A DNA stretch of 64,000 nucleotides from Brevibacillus parabrevis (GCF_003710905.1 NZ_RHHV01000019.1:186001-250000), one strand, 5' to 3'; counted from the stretch's first letter, positions 49,950 through 59,307 are shown. A program made the numbers and translations. Notes: generated by a model not told the origin, from the letters alone.

Positions 49950-50984
49950 TTATTTTACGTCGAGGCGCTTCATGATGTCGTCGAGCAACAAGTTGGCTGC
50001 TTTGACGCCGCCTGCTGTGTTCCAGATCGTTTCGCTTACTTGGAATACTTGATTGTTTTTCGCCACGTTCAACGATTTGAATACCGGGCTGTCCATCCAT
50101 TTTTTCGACATTTCGGTGATCGCTGTGTCGCCTTTCGCTTCCGATACCCAGTAGAACAGGACATCCCCGTCCATTACAGACATGCCTTCTTCGGAAACAA
50201 ATTCCGCGAAGTTGTCTACATTTTGCGAGTCTGGACGCGCTACACCCAACTGGTCGAGCAAAACGCCGCTGAACGTATCTTTTTGATAAATTTGCACGCC
50301 TTTTTTCGAGTATTTCACTACAGATACTTTCGTTCCGATCTTGGAACCGAGCTTCTCTTTCGCAGCTGCTACGCGATCGTCGAACTCTTTGAGCACTTTC
50401 TCGCCTTCTGCTTGCTTGTTCAACGCTTCTGCGTACAGCTTGAAGTTGGTTTTCCATCTGCCGGACAGCTCTTCGGAGAACACGGTTGGCGCAATTTTGG
50501 ACAGTTGATCGTACACTTTCTCGTGACGAACTTTGTTACCGATGATCAGATCAGGGTTCAGTCCGACGATGGCTTCGAGGTTCGGTTCATTTTCAAAGCC
50601 CAAAGCCTCTACTCCTGCCATCTCATCCTTGATGTGATCGTACCAAGGCTCGCCATCCCACGATTGCACAGCAGCAACTGGTTTCACTCCCAGCGCCAGC
50701 AAAGCTTCTGTACCTTCGTTGGTCAGGATGACAACGCGTTGCGGTGTCCCTTTGATTTTGGTAGTACCCATGGCGTGCTTGACTTCGCGCTCAGCGTTGG
50801 CATCTGCTGCCGGAGCGGTTTGAGCTGGCGCTGTGCTTGTTTCTGTCGTCGCCGCTGGCTGGGTTTGCGTTTGTTGCGCCTGGTTGGCTCCGCCTCCGCA
50901 ACCTGCCAGAACAACCAACATGCAAAACGCGAACAAGCTGGTCATAATATGGCGCATGGAACGTGCGCTAGTCTGTCTTTTCAT
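49950..50984 (-). CDS. Siderophore/iron ABC transporter substrate-binding lipoprotein
   Basis: 344 residues from the ATG at 50984 (GGGGGC upstream). Basic signal peptide and lipobox V-L-A-G-C, then a Gln/Thr/Ala-rich linker and a class III binding domain: R-V-V-I-L-T-N-E-G-T-E-A-L, N-P-D-L-I-I-G, and W-V-S-E-A-K-G-D-T-A in the second lobe. It resembles the Fe-citrate/FhuD/FecB group. A Fur box lies about 35 bases upstream. It follows the AraC-type sensor gene on the same strand, which probably activates it. Confidence 0.88.
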   Translation of the reverse strand: MKRQTSARSMRHIMTSLFAFCMLVVLAGCGGGANQAQQTQTQPAATTETSTAPAQTAPAADANAEREVKHAMGTTKIKGTPQRVVILTNEGTEALLALGVKPVAAVQSWDGEPWYDHIKDEMAGVEALGFENEPNLEAIVGLNPDLIIGNKVRHEKVYDQLSKIAPTVFSEELSGRWKTNFKLYAEALNKQAEGEKVLKEFDDRVAAAKEKLGSKIGTKVSVVKYSKKGVQIYQKDTFSGVLLDQLGVARPDSQNVDNFAEFVSEEGMSVMDGDVLFYWVSEAKGDTAITEMSKKWMDSPVFKSLNVAKNNQVFQVSETIWNTAGGVKAANLLLDDIMKRLDVK

Positions 50985-51020
50985 AACGAGATATGCCCCC
51001 ACTTCTATCGTTCACTTGAT

Positions 51021-51035
51021 TGATAACAATTATCA
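51021..51035. promoter_or_regulatory. Fur box upstream of siderophore-binding gene at 49950
   Basis: TGATAACAATTATCA, a perfect dyad with one substitution pattern change from the usual core, extended on both sides by TTGAT/ATTGATAG. Confidence 0.75.
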
Positions 51036-51088
51036 ATTGATAGTATATAGAGACTGCTCGCGCTTTTCCATGCACGCCATTGTCCGTT

Positions 51089-52747
51089 TTATATGGACGG
51101 GATTGCCTTCAAAAAATACGACATGCAATTGTGGATCATGTACTCCCTGCCGAGCGGTCCCCACGGGTCCCAATCTCTTGTTTCCGGATAGTAGACCTGT
51201 TTCTCGCGCACGGCGCGCAAGCTTCTCCACAACGGATTGTGCCAGAGACGCTCCACATGCTCTTTTTCGCTCCAGAACAGGATGATTCTCTCCGGGTCCA
51301 GCTCAAGCAGCGTCAGCAGGGCATCGGGTTTGTACGAAGCGTGCGTCACGCGAGGATCGGGCTGGAAACCGAGCTTGTAGTAAAACAGGTCAGTCAACGC
51401 ATGGCCTTCCGTTCCGTACAGCCGCACCTCGTCTTCCAGCACTCTCACGATCGTCCAATGACCTTTTCGCGTAACCGGGAGCAGCGCGTCTTTTGCCTGT
51501 TTTTCCACTTTGTCTACATGGTGGATCACCCGTTCGGCCTGGCTCTCCTTGTTGAAGACGGTCGCAAGCTGAAGCTGGTACTCGTACCATTTCAAATAGC
51601 CGTTGAAAATGACTGCCTCGCCCAGCTTCGCCCACTGCCGCTGCTCCTTCTCCGCGCCCGTGTCAATCTGCACGATTACATCCGGCGACAAGGACAAAAT
51701 ATCTTGCGGCGTAATGCTCTGCTCGGCATTGAGCGCCTTCGTGCCGCGCAGACGCTGCTGCAAATAAATCGGGAATCCGGTTCTCGTCGAAAAATAATTC
51801 GGAAAAGAAGGAGCCGCAATCGGCTGGATGCCAATCGCCAGAAAATGATCCTGCAAAAACAGCTTGCTTGCCACAGCCACTCGCTGTCCTGCCTGCTTCA
51901 TGTAGATTTGCGGCGACAAGCCTTCGCGCTTTTTGAACAGGCGGCTGAAATACAGCTCATCCGAGAAGCCGACGCTGCGCGCTACATCCTTGACCCGATT
52001 GGCGGAGGAAGATTCGCAGAGCATCGCTTTCGCCTCGTCCATTCTCAGCTGCGTCAAATACTCTCCGGGCGTCATTCCCACCGCCCGCTTGAACGCGCGG
52101 CAGTACGAGCTTGGCGTAAGACCAGCCAGCTTTGGCAAAGCGCCAAGATCCAGTGCTTCGCGAAAATGCTTTTTCATATAGTCAATCGTCGCGGCAACAG
52201 AGGTGTCGCCTCCCTGCTGGCGAGCTTTTTGCTCCTCGCAGGCGGTTGCAAGCAAATCGCAGAACAGCGCCTGCGCACGCAAATACGAGACGCAATCTTC
52301 TTCCGCTTCCTGTCCCAGCCGGAACAGCTCCTCCAGCTTCGCCGCGAACGACACCGCCGAAGAGACAGGGAATACTTCCGCTCCTGTCCACTGTTCGGCT
52401 GGATGCGGCTGCTCTGTGTGCAGCGCCACTTCCTCATCCCTGCCAGTGCTCGTGACAGCTCCCAGCGCTCCCGTCCGTGCGTACTGCAATCGGTATATGT
52501 GAACCGGCCCTGCGTGGAAAACCAGCTCGTCTACGTGCATCGCAGGAGTCAGCATGATGAGCTTGCCTGCTTCCAGCACATGCTTTTTCGCGTTGACGGT
52601 AATTTCCCCGCTTCCCTCCGCCACGTAGCACAGGACGTAATCACTCACTCGCAGCTGCTCCAGACGAAACCCTTTTTTCAACCGATGCTTGCGAAAAGCT
52701 GTCCATACATATGCATGACAATTCCGGCCATTCCTCATCAGACTCAC
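51089..52747 (-). CDS. AraC-family activator fused to a siderophore-binding domain
   Basis: 552 residues (start GTG at 52747, ATG three codons later). Same three-part layout as the sensor at 29766: cupin-like N-terminal domain (A-E-G-S-G-E-I-T-V), AraC helix-turn-helix pair near residues 205-290 (L-P-K-L-A-G-L-T-P-S-S-Y-C-R-A-F and V-G-F-S-D-E-L-Y-F-S-R-L-F), and a C-terminal FeuA-like binding domain (S-P-D-V-I-V-Q-I-D). It presumably senses a ferri-siderophore in the cytoplasm and activates the flanking binding-protein and permease genes. No Fur box was seen directly upstream of it. Confidence 0.85.
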   Translation of the reverse strand: MSLMRNGRNCHAYVWTAFRKHRLKKGFRLEQLRVSDYVLCYVAEGSGEITVNAKKHVLEAGKLIMLTPAMHVDELVFHAGPVHIYRLQYARTGALGAVTSTGRDEEVALHTEQPHPAEQWTGAEVFPVSSAVSFAAKLEELFRLGQEAEEDCVSYLRAQALFCDLLATACEEQKARQQGGDTSVAATIDYMKKHFREALDLGALPKLAGLTPSSYCRAFKRAVGMTPGEYLTQLRMDEAKAMLCESSSANRVKDVARSVGFSDELYFSRLFKKREGLSPQIYMKQAGQRVAVASKLFLQDHFLAIGIQPIAAPSFPNYFSTRTGFPIYLQQRLRGTKALNAEQSITPQDILSLSPDVIVQIDTGAEKEQRQWAKLGEAVIFNGYLKWYEYQLQLATVFNKESQAERVIHHVDKVEKQAKDALLPVTRKGHWTIVRVLEDEVRLYGTEGHALTDLFYYKLGFQPDPRVTHASYKPDALLTLLELDPERIILFWSEKEHVERLWHNPLWRSLRAVREKQVYYPETRDWDPWGPLGREYMIHNCMSYFLKAIPSI

Positions 52748-52783
52748 ATCCCTGCTTTCGTCCCAACATCGGTCCTATACAAG

Positions 52784-52832
52784 AAAAAAGTAGACAAGCA
52801 TGATTGAAAATCTTTTGCCTGTACTACTTTTT
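52784..52832 (-). terminator. Terminator of the iron-permease operon
   Basis: Leftward stem AAAAAGTAG / CTACTTTTT with a loose inner stem, ending in a T-run, between the permease gene and the AraC-type gene. Confidence 0.7.
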
Positions 52833-52857
52833 CCCGTTGGATCATGTTGGGTTTCTA

Positions 52858-54948
52858 TTAGCGTATTTTTGCTGCACGAAACATCAAGATGAACAAATAC
52901 GGCGCTCCCAGCAGCGCAACGACGATGCCGGAAGGGATGTCTTTGGGGATCATCACGACTCTCCCCAACAGATCAGATGCAGCCAGCAATACCGCACCCA
53001 ATAATGCGGAAACGACGACGGCTTTGCGATGGTGGGCACCAACCAAAAGCCGCGCCGCATGAGGGGCGAGCAGGCCGATAAAGCCGACGGCCCCCACGCT
53101 GGCGACTGCCGCAGAAGCGAGCAATACCGCAATCGTTGCTACGGCCAGCCTCGTCTGGCGCACTTTCAGCCCCAAGCCGACTGAACTCTCGTCGTTAAAA
53201 GCGAGCAAATCGACACGTCGTCCCAGCCACCACGCGAGCGGCGTCAGGATGACGATTGCGGGGAGCAGCCGACTGATTTCTGTCCAGCCGCGGCCGTATG
53301 TACTGCCTGCCATCCAGGCGAGCGCCGGAGCCGCCAAAAGCTGCGCTTTGACAATCAAAATATTAATGAAGGCCGCGCCAGCAGCGGCTACCGCGATACC
53401 TACCAATGTAAGAATAACCGGGTTTAACCCTCTGCGCCACGATACCGCGTACACAATCGCAGCGGCGGCGATCCCGCCGAGCATGGCTCCAAGCGGCATC
53501 CAGGAAGAAAACTGCGGGAACACAAGTAGCAGCAAAATCGCCCCTACGCCCGCACCGCTCGTCACCCCGACGATTTGCGGGTCTGCCAGCGGGTTGCGCA
53601 CAGCGCTCTGCATGAGACTGCCGCTGATCGCCAAGGCTACGCCCGCAAGCATCGCTGTCAATAACCGCGGCATTCTCAACTCAAACAACAGCTGGCTGTA
53701 CATCTCGTTGCCTTGCCCCATGAACACGGCGATAATCTCGGACCACGGCAAATACAGATTGCCGATCGCCAAACCGGACATCCAGACGATAGCAAGCAGC
53801 ACACAGAGCAAAATTACAATTAGCGGATATGGAACAGAGCGCTGCCAGCCACCTACGCTCATGGATGTCTGCGCCCCGGAGCCAGTGCTACCGCTCAGCT
53901 TGCGAGATACTCGCATAGCCAGCCAAATCAGCCACGGCCCGCCAATCGCTGCCGTCACAGCGCCAGCTGGCAATTCCCCATAGGCGTTGATAAAAGTACG
54001 CGAGATCGTATCGGAAGCAACGAGAAGCGCGGCCCCCCAAATCGCGCTGATCGGCAACAGCCAAATGTGCCGTGTCAGTCCGCTAAGCCGCACCAAATGC
54101 GGAGCTACCAGACCGATAAAGCCGATCGGCCCGACCACGCTGACGCTGACACACGTAATCAAGATCGCGATGAGCATGGCAAAAAGACGCGTTTTGCCTA
54201 CTTTTTGCCCAAGCGATTGAGCCGTTTCTTCGTTGAAGCTGAGGACGTCGAGTTGTCTTGCCATCAGACAGCTTAACATAATTCCAAGCATAATCAGCGG
54301 CCAGCTGAACTGTACCCCTGACCAGTCGTTTTGCTTCAAAGAGCCTGATCCCCAGATGAAGATGCCTTGTGTCGTTTCTTCATTAAATAAAATGATGGCG
54401 CTGGTCAACGATGAAAACACGAGAGTCACGATCATCCCGGATAACGCCACGCGTATCGGTGTTCCTTTTCGCCCGCCCGCCATGTAGTACACAGCGGCGG
54501 CAGCCAGTATTCCCCCTGCCATGGCAAAAGGCAACGGATACTGGTGCAAAATCGCGGGCCAGAAAACCAGTCCGCAAACGACAAACATGTAGGCACCCGC
54601 ATTGACGCCCAAAGTCGTTTCCGAAGCAAGCGGGTTTCGCGTCACGGTTTGCATCATCGCTCCGGCGACCGCCAAAGCTGCGCCTGACAAAAGCCCCATC
54701 ACCGTTCTGGGCAGTCGTACGCCCTGAATCATCTGATGGTCCGCAATATCCTTGGGAGCAGTGATCGCCTCAATGACGGTGCGCACCGAAATATCCGCCA
54801 AGCCTTGCGTCAGGCTGACAAACGTGAGCAGCACCAACAGAACGAGGCCGCCAAGCAGCATCCATAACGGCCTCAAGCCTCCTCTTGAAGAAGAAGGGGC
54901 TTGATGGACGCCGCTTTGGGCATAGCTTTCACGCTTGGCGAGACTCAT
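52858..54948 (-). CDS. Fused double-length FecCD/FhuB-type siderophore permease
   Basis: 696 residues made of two tandem BtuC/FecCD domains, each with about nine or ten membrane segments, joined near residue 360. Each half has the ATPase-contact motif: G-P-I-G-F-I-G-L-V-A-P-H (first) and G-A-V-G-F-I-G-L-L-A-P-H (second), and R-L-P-R-T / R-M-P-R-L at the family start. Most Bacillus systems use two separate proteins; E. coli FhuB is the known fused form. The ATG overlaps the stop of the binding-protein gene by ATGA. No ATPase gene follows, so one must be shared from elsewhere. Confidence 0.92.
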   Translation of the reverse strand: MSLAKRESYAQSGVHQAPSSSRGGLRPLWMLLGGLVLLVLLTFVSLTQGLADISVRTVIEAITAPKDIADHQMIQGVRLPRTVMGLLSGAALAVAGAMMQTVTRNPLASETTLGVNAGAYMFVVCGLVFWPAILHQYPLPFAMAGGILAAAAVYYMAGGRKGTPIRVALSGMIVTLVFSSLTSAIILFNEETTQGIFIWGSGSLKQNDWSGVQFSWPLIMLGIMLSCLMARQLDVLSFNEETAQSLGQKVGKTRLFAMLIAILITCVSVSVVGPIGFIGLVAPHLVRLSGLTRHIWLLPISAIWGAALLVASDTISRTFINAYGELPAGAVTAAIGGPWLIWLAMRVSRKLSGSTGSGAQTSMSVGGWQRSVPYPLIVILLCVLLAIVWMSGLAIGNLYLPWSEIIAVFMGQGNEMYSQLLFELRMPRLLTAMLAGVALAISGSLMQSAVRNPLADPQIVGVTSGAGVGAILLLLVFPQFSSWMPLGAMLGGIAAAAIVYAVSWRRGLNPVILTLVGIAVAAAGAAFINILIVKAQLLAAPALAWMAGSTYGRGWTEISRLLPAIVILTPLAWWLGRRVDLLAFNDESSVGLGLKVRQTRLAVATIAVLLASAAVASVGAVGFIGLLAPHAARLLVGAHHRKAVVVSALLGAVLLAASDLLGRVVMIPKDIPSGIVVALLGAPYLFILMFRAAKIR

Positions 54949-55982
54949 TTCGCCAGCAAATCAGCAGCTTTTTTCGCCATGATCTGTGCGGACAACGGAC
55001 CGCCGTATGGCCACATGTCTCCGCCCAATGCGTAAATGCGGTTTTCTTTTACAAATTTGAGACCGTTCCAGACCGGATTGTTTTTCAGCTGGTTCTCGAT
55101 GACGTTATCATCATCTTGAATGATGTGCAGGAAGTTCGCATCCTGGAGCGCAGGCAGAGCCTCGACATCCGTCGTGGTCATTCCGTTCATTTCGAATTTC
55201 TTAGCCTTGTAAGCGTTAGTCAGACCGACGCGGTTCAAGATTTGAATCGCTGTGGAGTTGTCTGTGGACAGACGAAATTCTACGGCATTCTGGTTGCTGT
55301 AGCCCATCGCCAGTACGATTGGCGTTTTGTCCATGCCTGCTTTGACGATGCGCTCTTTTGCTTCGGCATACGTCTTGTCGAGGTCTTGCAATACTTTTTC
55401 TGCTTCGGCGTTTTTGCCCAAAATATCCGCGATTTCTTTGAAAGTGTCGATCATGCGGGTATACTGATCGCCCTGGCCTTCAGCCGGATTGGAATCAAAC
55501 GCGATCGTCGGAGCGATTTTGCTCAATTCGTCGTAGTTGGCTTCCACATTTCGTTTCATCCCGATGATCAGGTCAGGCTTCGCCAGCATGATCGATTCCA
55601 GGTTTGGTGCGACGCGGCTGCCGACATCTACTACCTCTGGGGCAATTTCCACAGGGAGTTTCACCCATTTTTTCATATTCGGAATATCTGCAATCCCTAC
55701 AGGTTGTACGCCGAGAGCCAGCACGTGCTCAGCGCTGCTCCATTCCAGTGCGACAACGCGTTTAGGAACACCTTTGATTGTTGTTTCTCCCATCAAGTGC
55801 TTTACCGTACGTACTTGCTCGGCAGATTTGTCTGCTTCCGGCTGCGGCGTTGCCGCGTTTGGCTGTGCCTGTCCGGAACCGGATTGCGTATTTTGGTTAG
55901 CGGCTCCTCCGTTCCCGCACGCTGCCAGCAAAAGCATAGCCGACAAAAAGACGAGCAGGATCGGCAATTTCATGAAACGCAT
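54945..55982 (-). CDS. Siderophore/iron ABC transporter substrate-binding lipoprotein
   Basis: 345 residues from the ATG at 55982 (GGGGGAG upstream). Lipobox L-L-L-A-A-C, Gln/Pro/Ala-rich linker, and a class III binding domain with R-V-V-A-L-E-W-S-S-A-E-H-V-L-A-L-G-V and K-P-D-L-I-I-G-M, typical of the ferric-dicitrate/hydroxamate group. It is first in the operon, coupled to the fused permease, and controlled by a promoter with an embedded Fur box. Confidence 0.9.
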   Translation of the reverse strand: MRFMKLPILLVFLSAMLLLAACGNGGAANQNTQSGSGQAQPNAATPQPEADKSAEQVRTVKHLMGETTIKGVPKRVVALEWSSAEHVLALGVQPVGIADIPNMKKWVKLPVEIAPEVVDVGSRVAPNLESIMLAKPDLIIGMKRNVEANYDELSKIAPTIAFDSNPAEGQGDQYTRMIDTFKEIADILGKNAEAEKVLQDLDKTYAEAKERIVKAGMDKTPIVLAMGYSNQNAVEFRLSTDNSTAIQILNRVGLTNAYKAKKFEMNGMTTTDVEALPALQDANFLHIIQDDDNVIENQLKNNPVWNGLKFVKENRIYALGGDMWPYGGPLSAQIMAKKAADLLAK

Positions 55983-56055
55983 GTAATGACTCCCCCTTTT
56001 TCTTTGCAAGCATTCTAAAGATGATTACTGGTGATGGTCATGTCTTCCACTATGC

Positions 56056-56084
56056 ATGATAATGATTATCATTTTCCTTGTCAA
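56056..56084 (-). promoter_or_regulatory. Promoter with embedded Fur box for the iron-permease operon
   Basis: Minus-strand TTGACA, 17-base spacer, TATCAT, fully overlapped by TGATAATGATTATCA (56057-56071) in a longer symmetric ATGATAATGATTATCAT. Confidence 0.85.
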
Positions 56085-56243
56085 TATTAGAATATGCAAA
56101 TAAATCAATAGCCTGAGTCATTTACTACATGAAAAAAAGACACCTGCTCAGTCAAGAGACAAATGCCCTTTTTCTTAGAATTGAAGACACTTTTTTAATG
56201 CCTGCATGAAGGTAAGTTGATCCTGATTACTTTGTAAGACCTT

Positions 56244-56636
56244 TTATTCTTCGACAACTTTTCTAATAAGTACCTTCCATTCGCCATTAATTTTTTTGAC
56301 TTTCATGGTTTTCTTTTGCTCAACATTTTTATAGTTCATAACGAATTGAATTTCTGCTAGATCCTTATTTTTATAATTTACTTCCTTTATGTGATAGTCA
56401 ATTAAGCCCCCGCTTTTTACTGAATCGATAAACTTCTCCCTGTCAGGATATTGTCCAGGATTGCTTTGATCAATTAAATCATACGCACTTTCTGCTTGTC
56501 CTGTTCGAACCATTTCCAGGTACTTATCAAGTGTTCCTTCTGCTGTAGCATGCCATCCAAAGTATTGAAAATAAATAAATGCTGCGAAAATGATTGCAAC
56601 AATGAGTGTTACATATTTAAGAATTTTTTGTTTCAA
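56244..56636 (-). CDS. Small membrane-anchored protein, low GC
   Basis: About 130 residues. AAGGTGG precedes either a GTG at 56639 or, better spaced, the TTG at 56636 (M-K-Q-K-I-L-K-Y-V). One N-terminal membrane segment, then an exported domain of about 95 residues ending in a strand-rich part (A-E-I-Q-F-V-M-N-Y, K-I-N-G-E-W-K-V-L), which recalls the NTF2-like/DUF4878 secreted domains. This is suggestive only. It is divergent from the secreted-protein gene at 56724. The base composition is clearly more AT-rich than the flanks. Confidence 0.6.
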   Translation of the reverse strand: MKQKILKYVTLIVAIIFAAFIYFQYFGWHATAEGTLDKYLEMVRTGQAESAYDLIDQSNPGQYPDREKFIDSVKSGGLIDYHIKEVNYKNKDLAEIQFVMNYKNVEQKKTMKVKKINGEWKVLIRKVVEE

Positions 56637-56723
56637 CACAAAAACCACCTTCCATTTTTACCCTTAAATGTGTTGTAAATAGATTGTAGCATGAGTTCAT
56701 AAAATTACGATGTTTTTGATATT

Positions 56724-57191
56724 ATGCAGTTTAGTCCTAAACTAAAAACTTTACTTTTAACATCTTTAGCTATACTTACACTTGCAACTCCTATGGCTTT
56801 AGCCAAGCCTGGGGATGTTATCAAAACACCCGAGTCAGGAAATGCTAAAGTCCATGAGTCAACGATTACCCCACTGATGGAGGAAAAACTATTATTTAGT
56901 GCTGATTTCGATGTGACCACGCACTATCAAATTAAAAAAAGTTTCAGTATTCCCACAGGTAAGTATGGACTTAAGATCGCATCTACCGCAAAAACCAGAG
57001 GTCTAGGCTCTAGCTATGACATTGTTCTTGAAGAAGAACAGGCGTGGGCAGATGGTTGGGCCGAAGTTGAAACAAATACGTTCAAATCAGGTACTTCAAC
57101 TAAAACCTATTATGACGCTGGGCAAGGTCATACTTATCGATTGAGGGTTGTGGGAAATGTCTCAGGTACGTTGTTTACATACGCGTTTTAA
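56724..57191 (+). CDS. Small secreted protein, low GC
   Basis: 155 residues with a Sec signal peptide (K-L-K-T-L-L-L-T-S-L core, cleavage near A-L-A-K at residue 27). The mature part is beta-rich (T-Y-R-L-R-V-V-G-N-V near the end), with repeated Thr/Ser/Gly, and no cysteines. No Shine-Dalgarno is visible before the ATG at 56724, so the true start is uncertain or expression is weak. No family was recognised. It is AT-rich and divergent from another small exported-protein gene. Confidence 0.5.
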   Translation: MQFSPKLKTLLLTSLAILTLATPMALAKPGDVIKTPESGNAKVHESTITPLMEEKLLFSADFDVTTHYQIKKSFSIPTGKYGLKIASTAKTRGLGSSYDIVLEEEQAWADGWAEVETNTFKSGTSTKTYYDAGQGHTYRLRVVGNVSGTLFTYAF

Positions 57192-57269
57192 TAATCCTAC
57201 CTTGTCAGGGAGAGGTAGACTATGATAAAGCGCTTCGTTAAACTTGAGACCACTAAAAAAGTCATTTAA

Positions 57270-57321
57270 CCAAAGAAGGTACTGACACCCAAAATGAGAT
57301 GGGGAGCAGTACCTTCTTTGG
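57270..57321. terminator. 15-bp perfect inverted repeat between convergent genes
   Basis: CCAAAGAAGGTACTG / CAGTACCTTCTTTGG with a 22-base middle. It is probably a bidirectional terminator; the arms lack a long T-run, so a remnant of a small mobile element cannot be excluded. Confidence 0.5.
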
Positions 57322-57402
57322 TGTATCACGAAAGTATCTAGGCAATAAAAGTAACGTCCATTGTTACTGTCTCCAAGCAAGGAGGGAGGATTTTTCCGGA
57401 TT

Positions 57403-59295
57403 TTACGCTTCTTTCGGCAACACAATTCCCCGGTAAAGGCGAACCGTAATCAAATAGTACAACGCGTAGATCACAACGAAGATAGATGTCGGAATCCAGA
57501 TGTTTTTATACGGCTCAAGCAAAATGATCGAAAACATCTCCATCCCGATCAGCACATGCAACAAACCGATGACAGCCGGGAAGATGAACACGATGAACAG
57601 CTCTTTGTAAATGGAGCCGACGAGCATTTCCTTGCGAACGCCGATCTTCCGCAGCATGCTGTAGCGGTCTTTGTCACGAGTCGCCCCGGACAAAATCTTG
57701 AACATCAGGCAGCTTGCCATCATCGCCAAGAAGGCTACGCCGAGGAAGAAGCCCATGAACAGCGTTCCGCTTGTGAATGCATACGCTTGCTCATAGACGC
57801 TGTATTTAGTCTCAAGCGAAAATTCCTCGTCGTTGTCTGCATCCTTGTCCATATACTCAGGCTTGAGCAGTTCCTTTTGCCGGGCATCCATGGCCTTCAG
57901 TTGTTCTTTGTACTTGACAAATTCGTCCAGCTTCACCAAAACAACTTTGTGCTCGCTGCCCTTGACTTGGTTATAAATCGAAGGGTCTACAACTTGCACA
58001 GCGTGCGACCTTTCCATTTTGTAGCTGCTCATAAATTCTCGCGAGATTGCCTGGCTCCACTCTTCTGGAAGCTCTTTAGGCTGTTGCTTGTCGTCCTCAT
58101 CGCGGTACATGATATATGCTTTTTCCGTCAAAGGCTGACTTGCCCGTTTCAAGCTATTTTCCGGCGAGTAGCTCTCCATCGTGTTGGCAGAAATCAGCGG
58201 AGGGTGCGCCAGCAAATCATCCTTGAGGTAATAGATGGTTTTTCCGTCTTTTTTGTAGCGGTACTCGTTTTGCTCCAGGACTTGCATGGTAGCAAGCGCC
58301 TGAAAATCTTCATGGCCCGGGTCTTGCAGTGTAACGTCGTAGCCGCGTCCGATGCTGGCAACCAGCTCTACGTTTTGCTGGAAAGCCATACCGCCCGCCA
58401 TCGCTCCGACCCCGAGTGCGATCAGCATGGCGACCGTACCCAAAATTTTCGTCAAATTGTTCACGCGAAAACGCAGTTGGGCAAACGTGAAAGCATTCAG
58501 CTGACGATCGTTCAGCTTTTTGTTGTTTTTCAAAATTTGCACGAATACCGGAAGCAACGAGATGAAGACGAGATAAGTTCCAATCGTCGTCACGACCGCC
58601 CCGACAATGAAGCCTGGAGCGACATAATCTCTGAGATGCGTCAGCAAATAGTAGCCGAAAGTGACCAGCAAAATGCCGAGGATCGCAACTACAATCGTCC
58701 CGATGCCTTTTGCCTTGACCTGGTCGTTTTGCTGATCGGCGCGAATCAAGTCCAGCTCGGTCGCCCGCGCCAGCCGAATGGCGTTGATCGTCGAGGTGAG
58801 CAGAAACAGCACGAGGAAAAAGCCCCATGTCATCAGCAAAGACGGTACGTAAAATGGAAAGTACCCTTCTGTGGAAATATCGAGCAAGCTCATCAGCAAT
58901 TGCCCGATTCCGCTGGACAGCGCGATGCCGACGAGGCTACCGATCAGCAGGGAGACTATGCCCATCAGCAATGTTTCCCCAAACAACATCTGGCTGATCT
59001 TGGCTTTTTTCGCCCCGAGCACCATGTACATCCCGAGTTCTTTACGCCTTAGCGCAAGCAAAAACGAGTTCGCGTAAAAGATGTAGAAGATCGTAATGAA
59101 CGCCAACAGAAAGGCCCCTACATTGAAAACGATGCCGATAGAGCGGATCATCGAGTTCGCTTTCACATAATCGGAGTTCATGGCTAGCGTCTGAAACATG
59201 TAAAAAATCGAGATGGAAACGACCAGACCTACCAGGAGCACCAGGTAGTCTTTCATCATTTTCCGCATACTGGATAACGATAACTTCAACAACAT
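57403..59295 (-). CDS. BceB-type peptide-resistance ABC permease
   Basis: 630 residues, ten membrane segments in the BceB arrangement: an FtsX module at each end and a large extracytoplasmic domain (about residues 290-490) between helices 7 and 8 that binds the peptide-lipid target in characterised members. Cytosolic motif R-R-K-E-L-G-M-Y-M-V-L-G-A-K-K is present. BceAB systems detect and remove bacitracin, nisin and similar peptides from lipid II-cycle intermediates. The ATG at 59295 has AGGAGGGA. It is 12 bases after the ATPase gene. No BceRS-type two-component genes are adjacent. Confidence 0.88.
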   Translation of the reverse strand: MLLKLSLSSMRKMMKDYLVLLVGLVVSISIFYMFQTLAMNSDYVKANSMIRSIGIVFNVGAFLLAFITIFYIFYANSFLLALRRKELGMYMVLGAKKAKISQMLFGETLLMGIVSLLIGSLVGIALSSGIGQLLMSLLDISTEGYFPFYVPSLLMTWGFFLVLFLLTSTINAIRLARATELDLIRADQQNDQVKAKGIGTIVVAILGILLVTFGYYLLTHLRDYVAPGFIVGAVVTTIGTYLVFISLLPVFVQILKNNKKLNDRQLNAFTFAQLRFRVNNLTKILGTVAMLIALGVGAMAGGMAFQQNVELVASIGRGYDVTLQDPGHEDFQALATMQVLEQNEYRYKKDGKTIYYLKDDLLAHPPLISANTMESYSPENSLKRASQPLTEKAYIMYRDEDDKQQPKELPEEWSQAISREFMSSYKMERSHAVQVVDPSIYNQVKGSEHKVVLVKLDEFVKYKEQLKAMDARQKELLKPEYMDKDADNDEEFSLETKYSVYEQAYAFTSGTLFMGFFLGVAFLAMMASCLMFKILSGATRDKDRYSMLRKIGVRKEMLVGSIYKELFIVFIFPAVIGLLHVLIGMEMFSIILLEPYKNIWIPTSIFVVIYALYYLITVRLYRGIVLPKEA

Positions 59296-59307
59296 GGATG
59301 TTCCCTC

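Noticed and set aside
51080..52807. 575-codon ORF opposite the second AraC-type sensor
   Set aside because: Antisense shadow; the minus strand has a full AraC plus binding-domain protein.
57270..57321. Insertion-sequence ends
   Set aside because: No transposase fragment or target duplication was seen; a terminator is the simpler reading.
57361..59052. 563-codon ORF opposite the BceB-type permease
   Set aside because: Antisense frame with His/Arg/Gln-rich content and no ribosome site.
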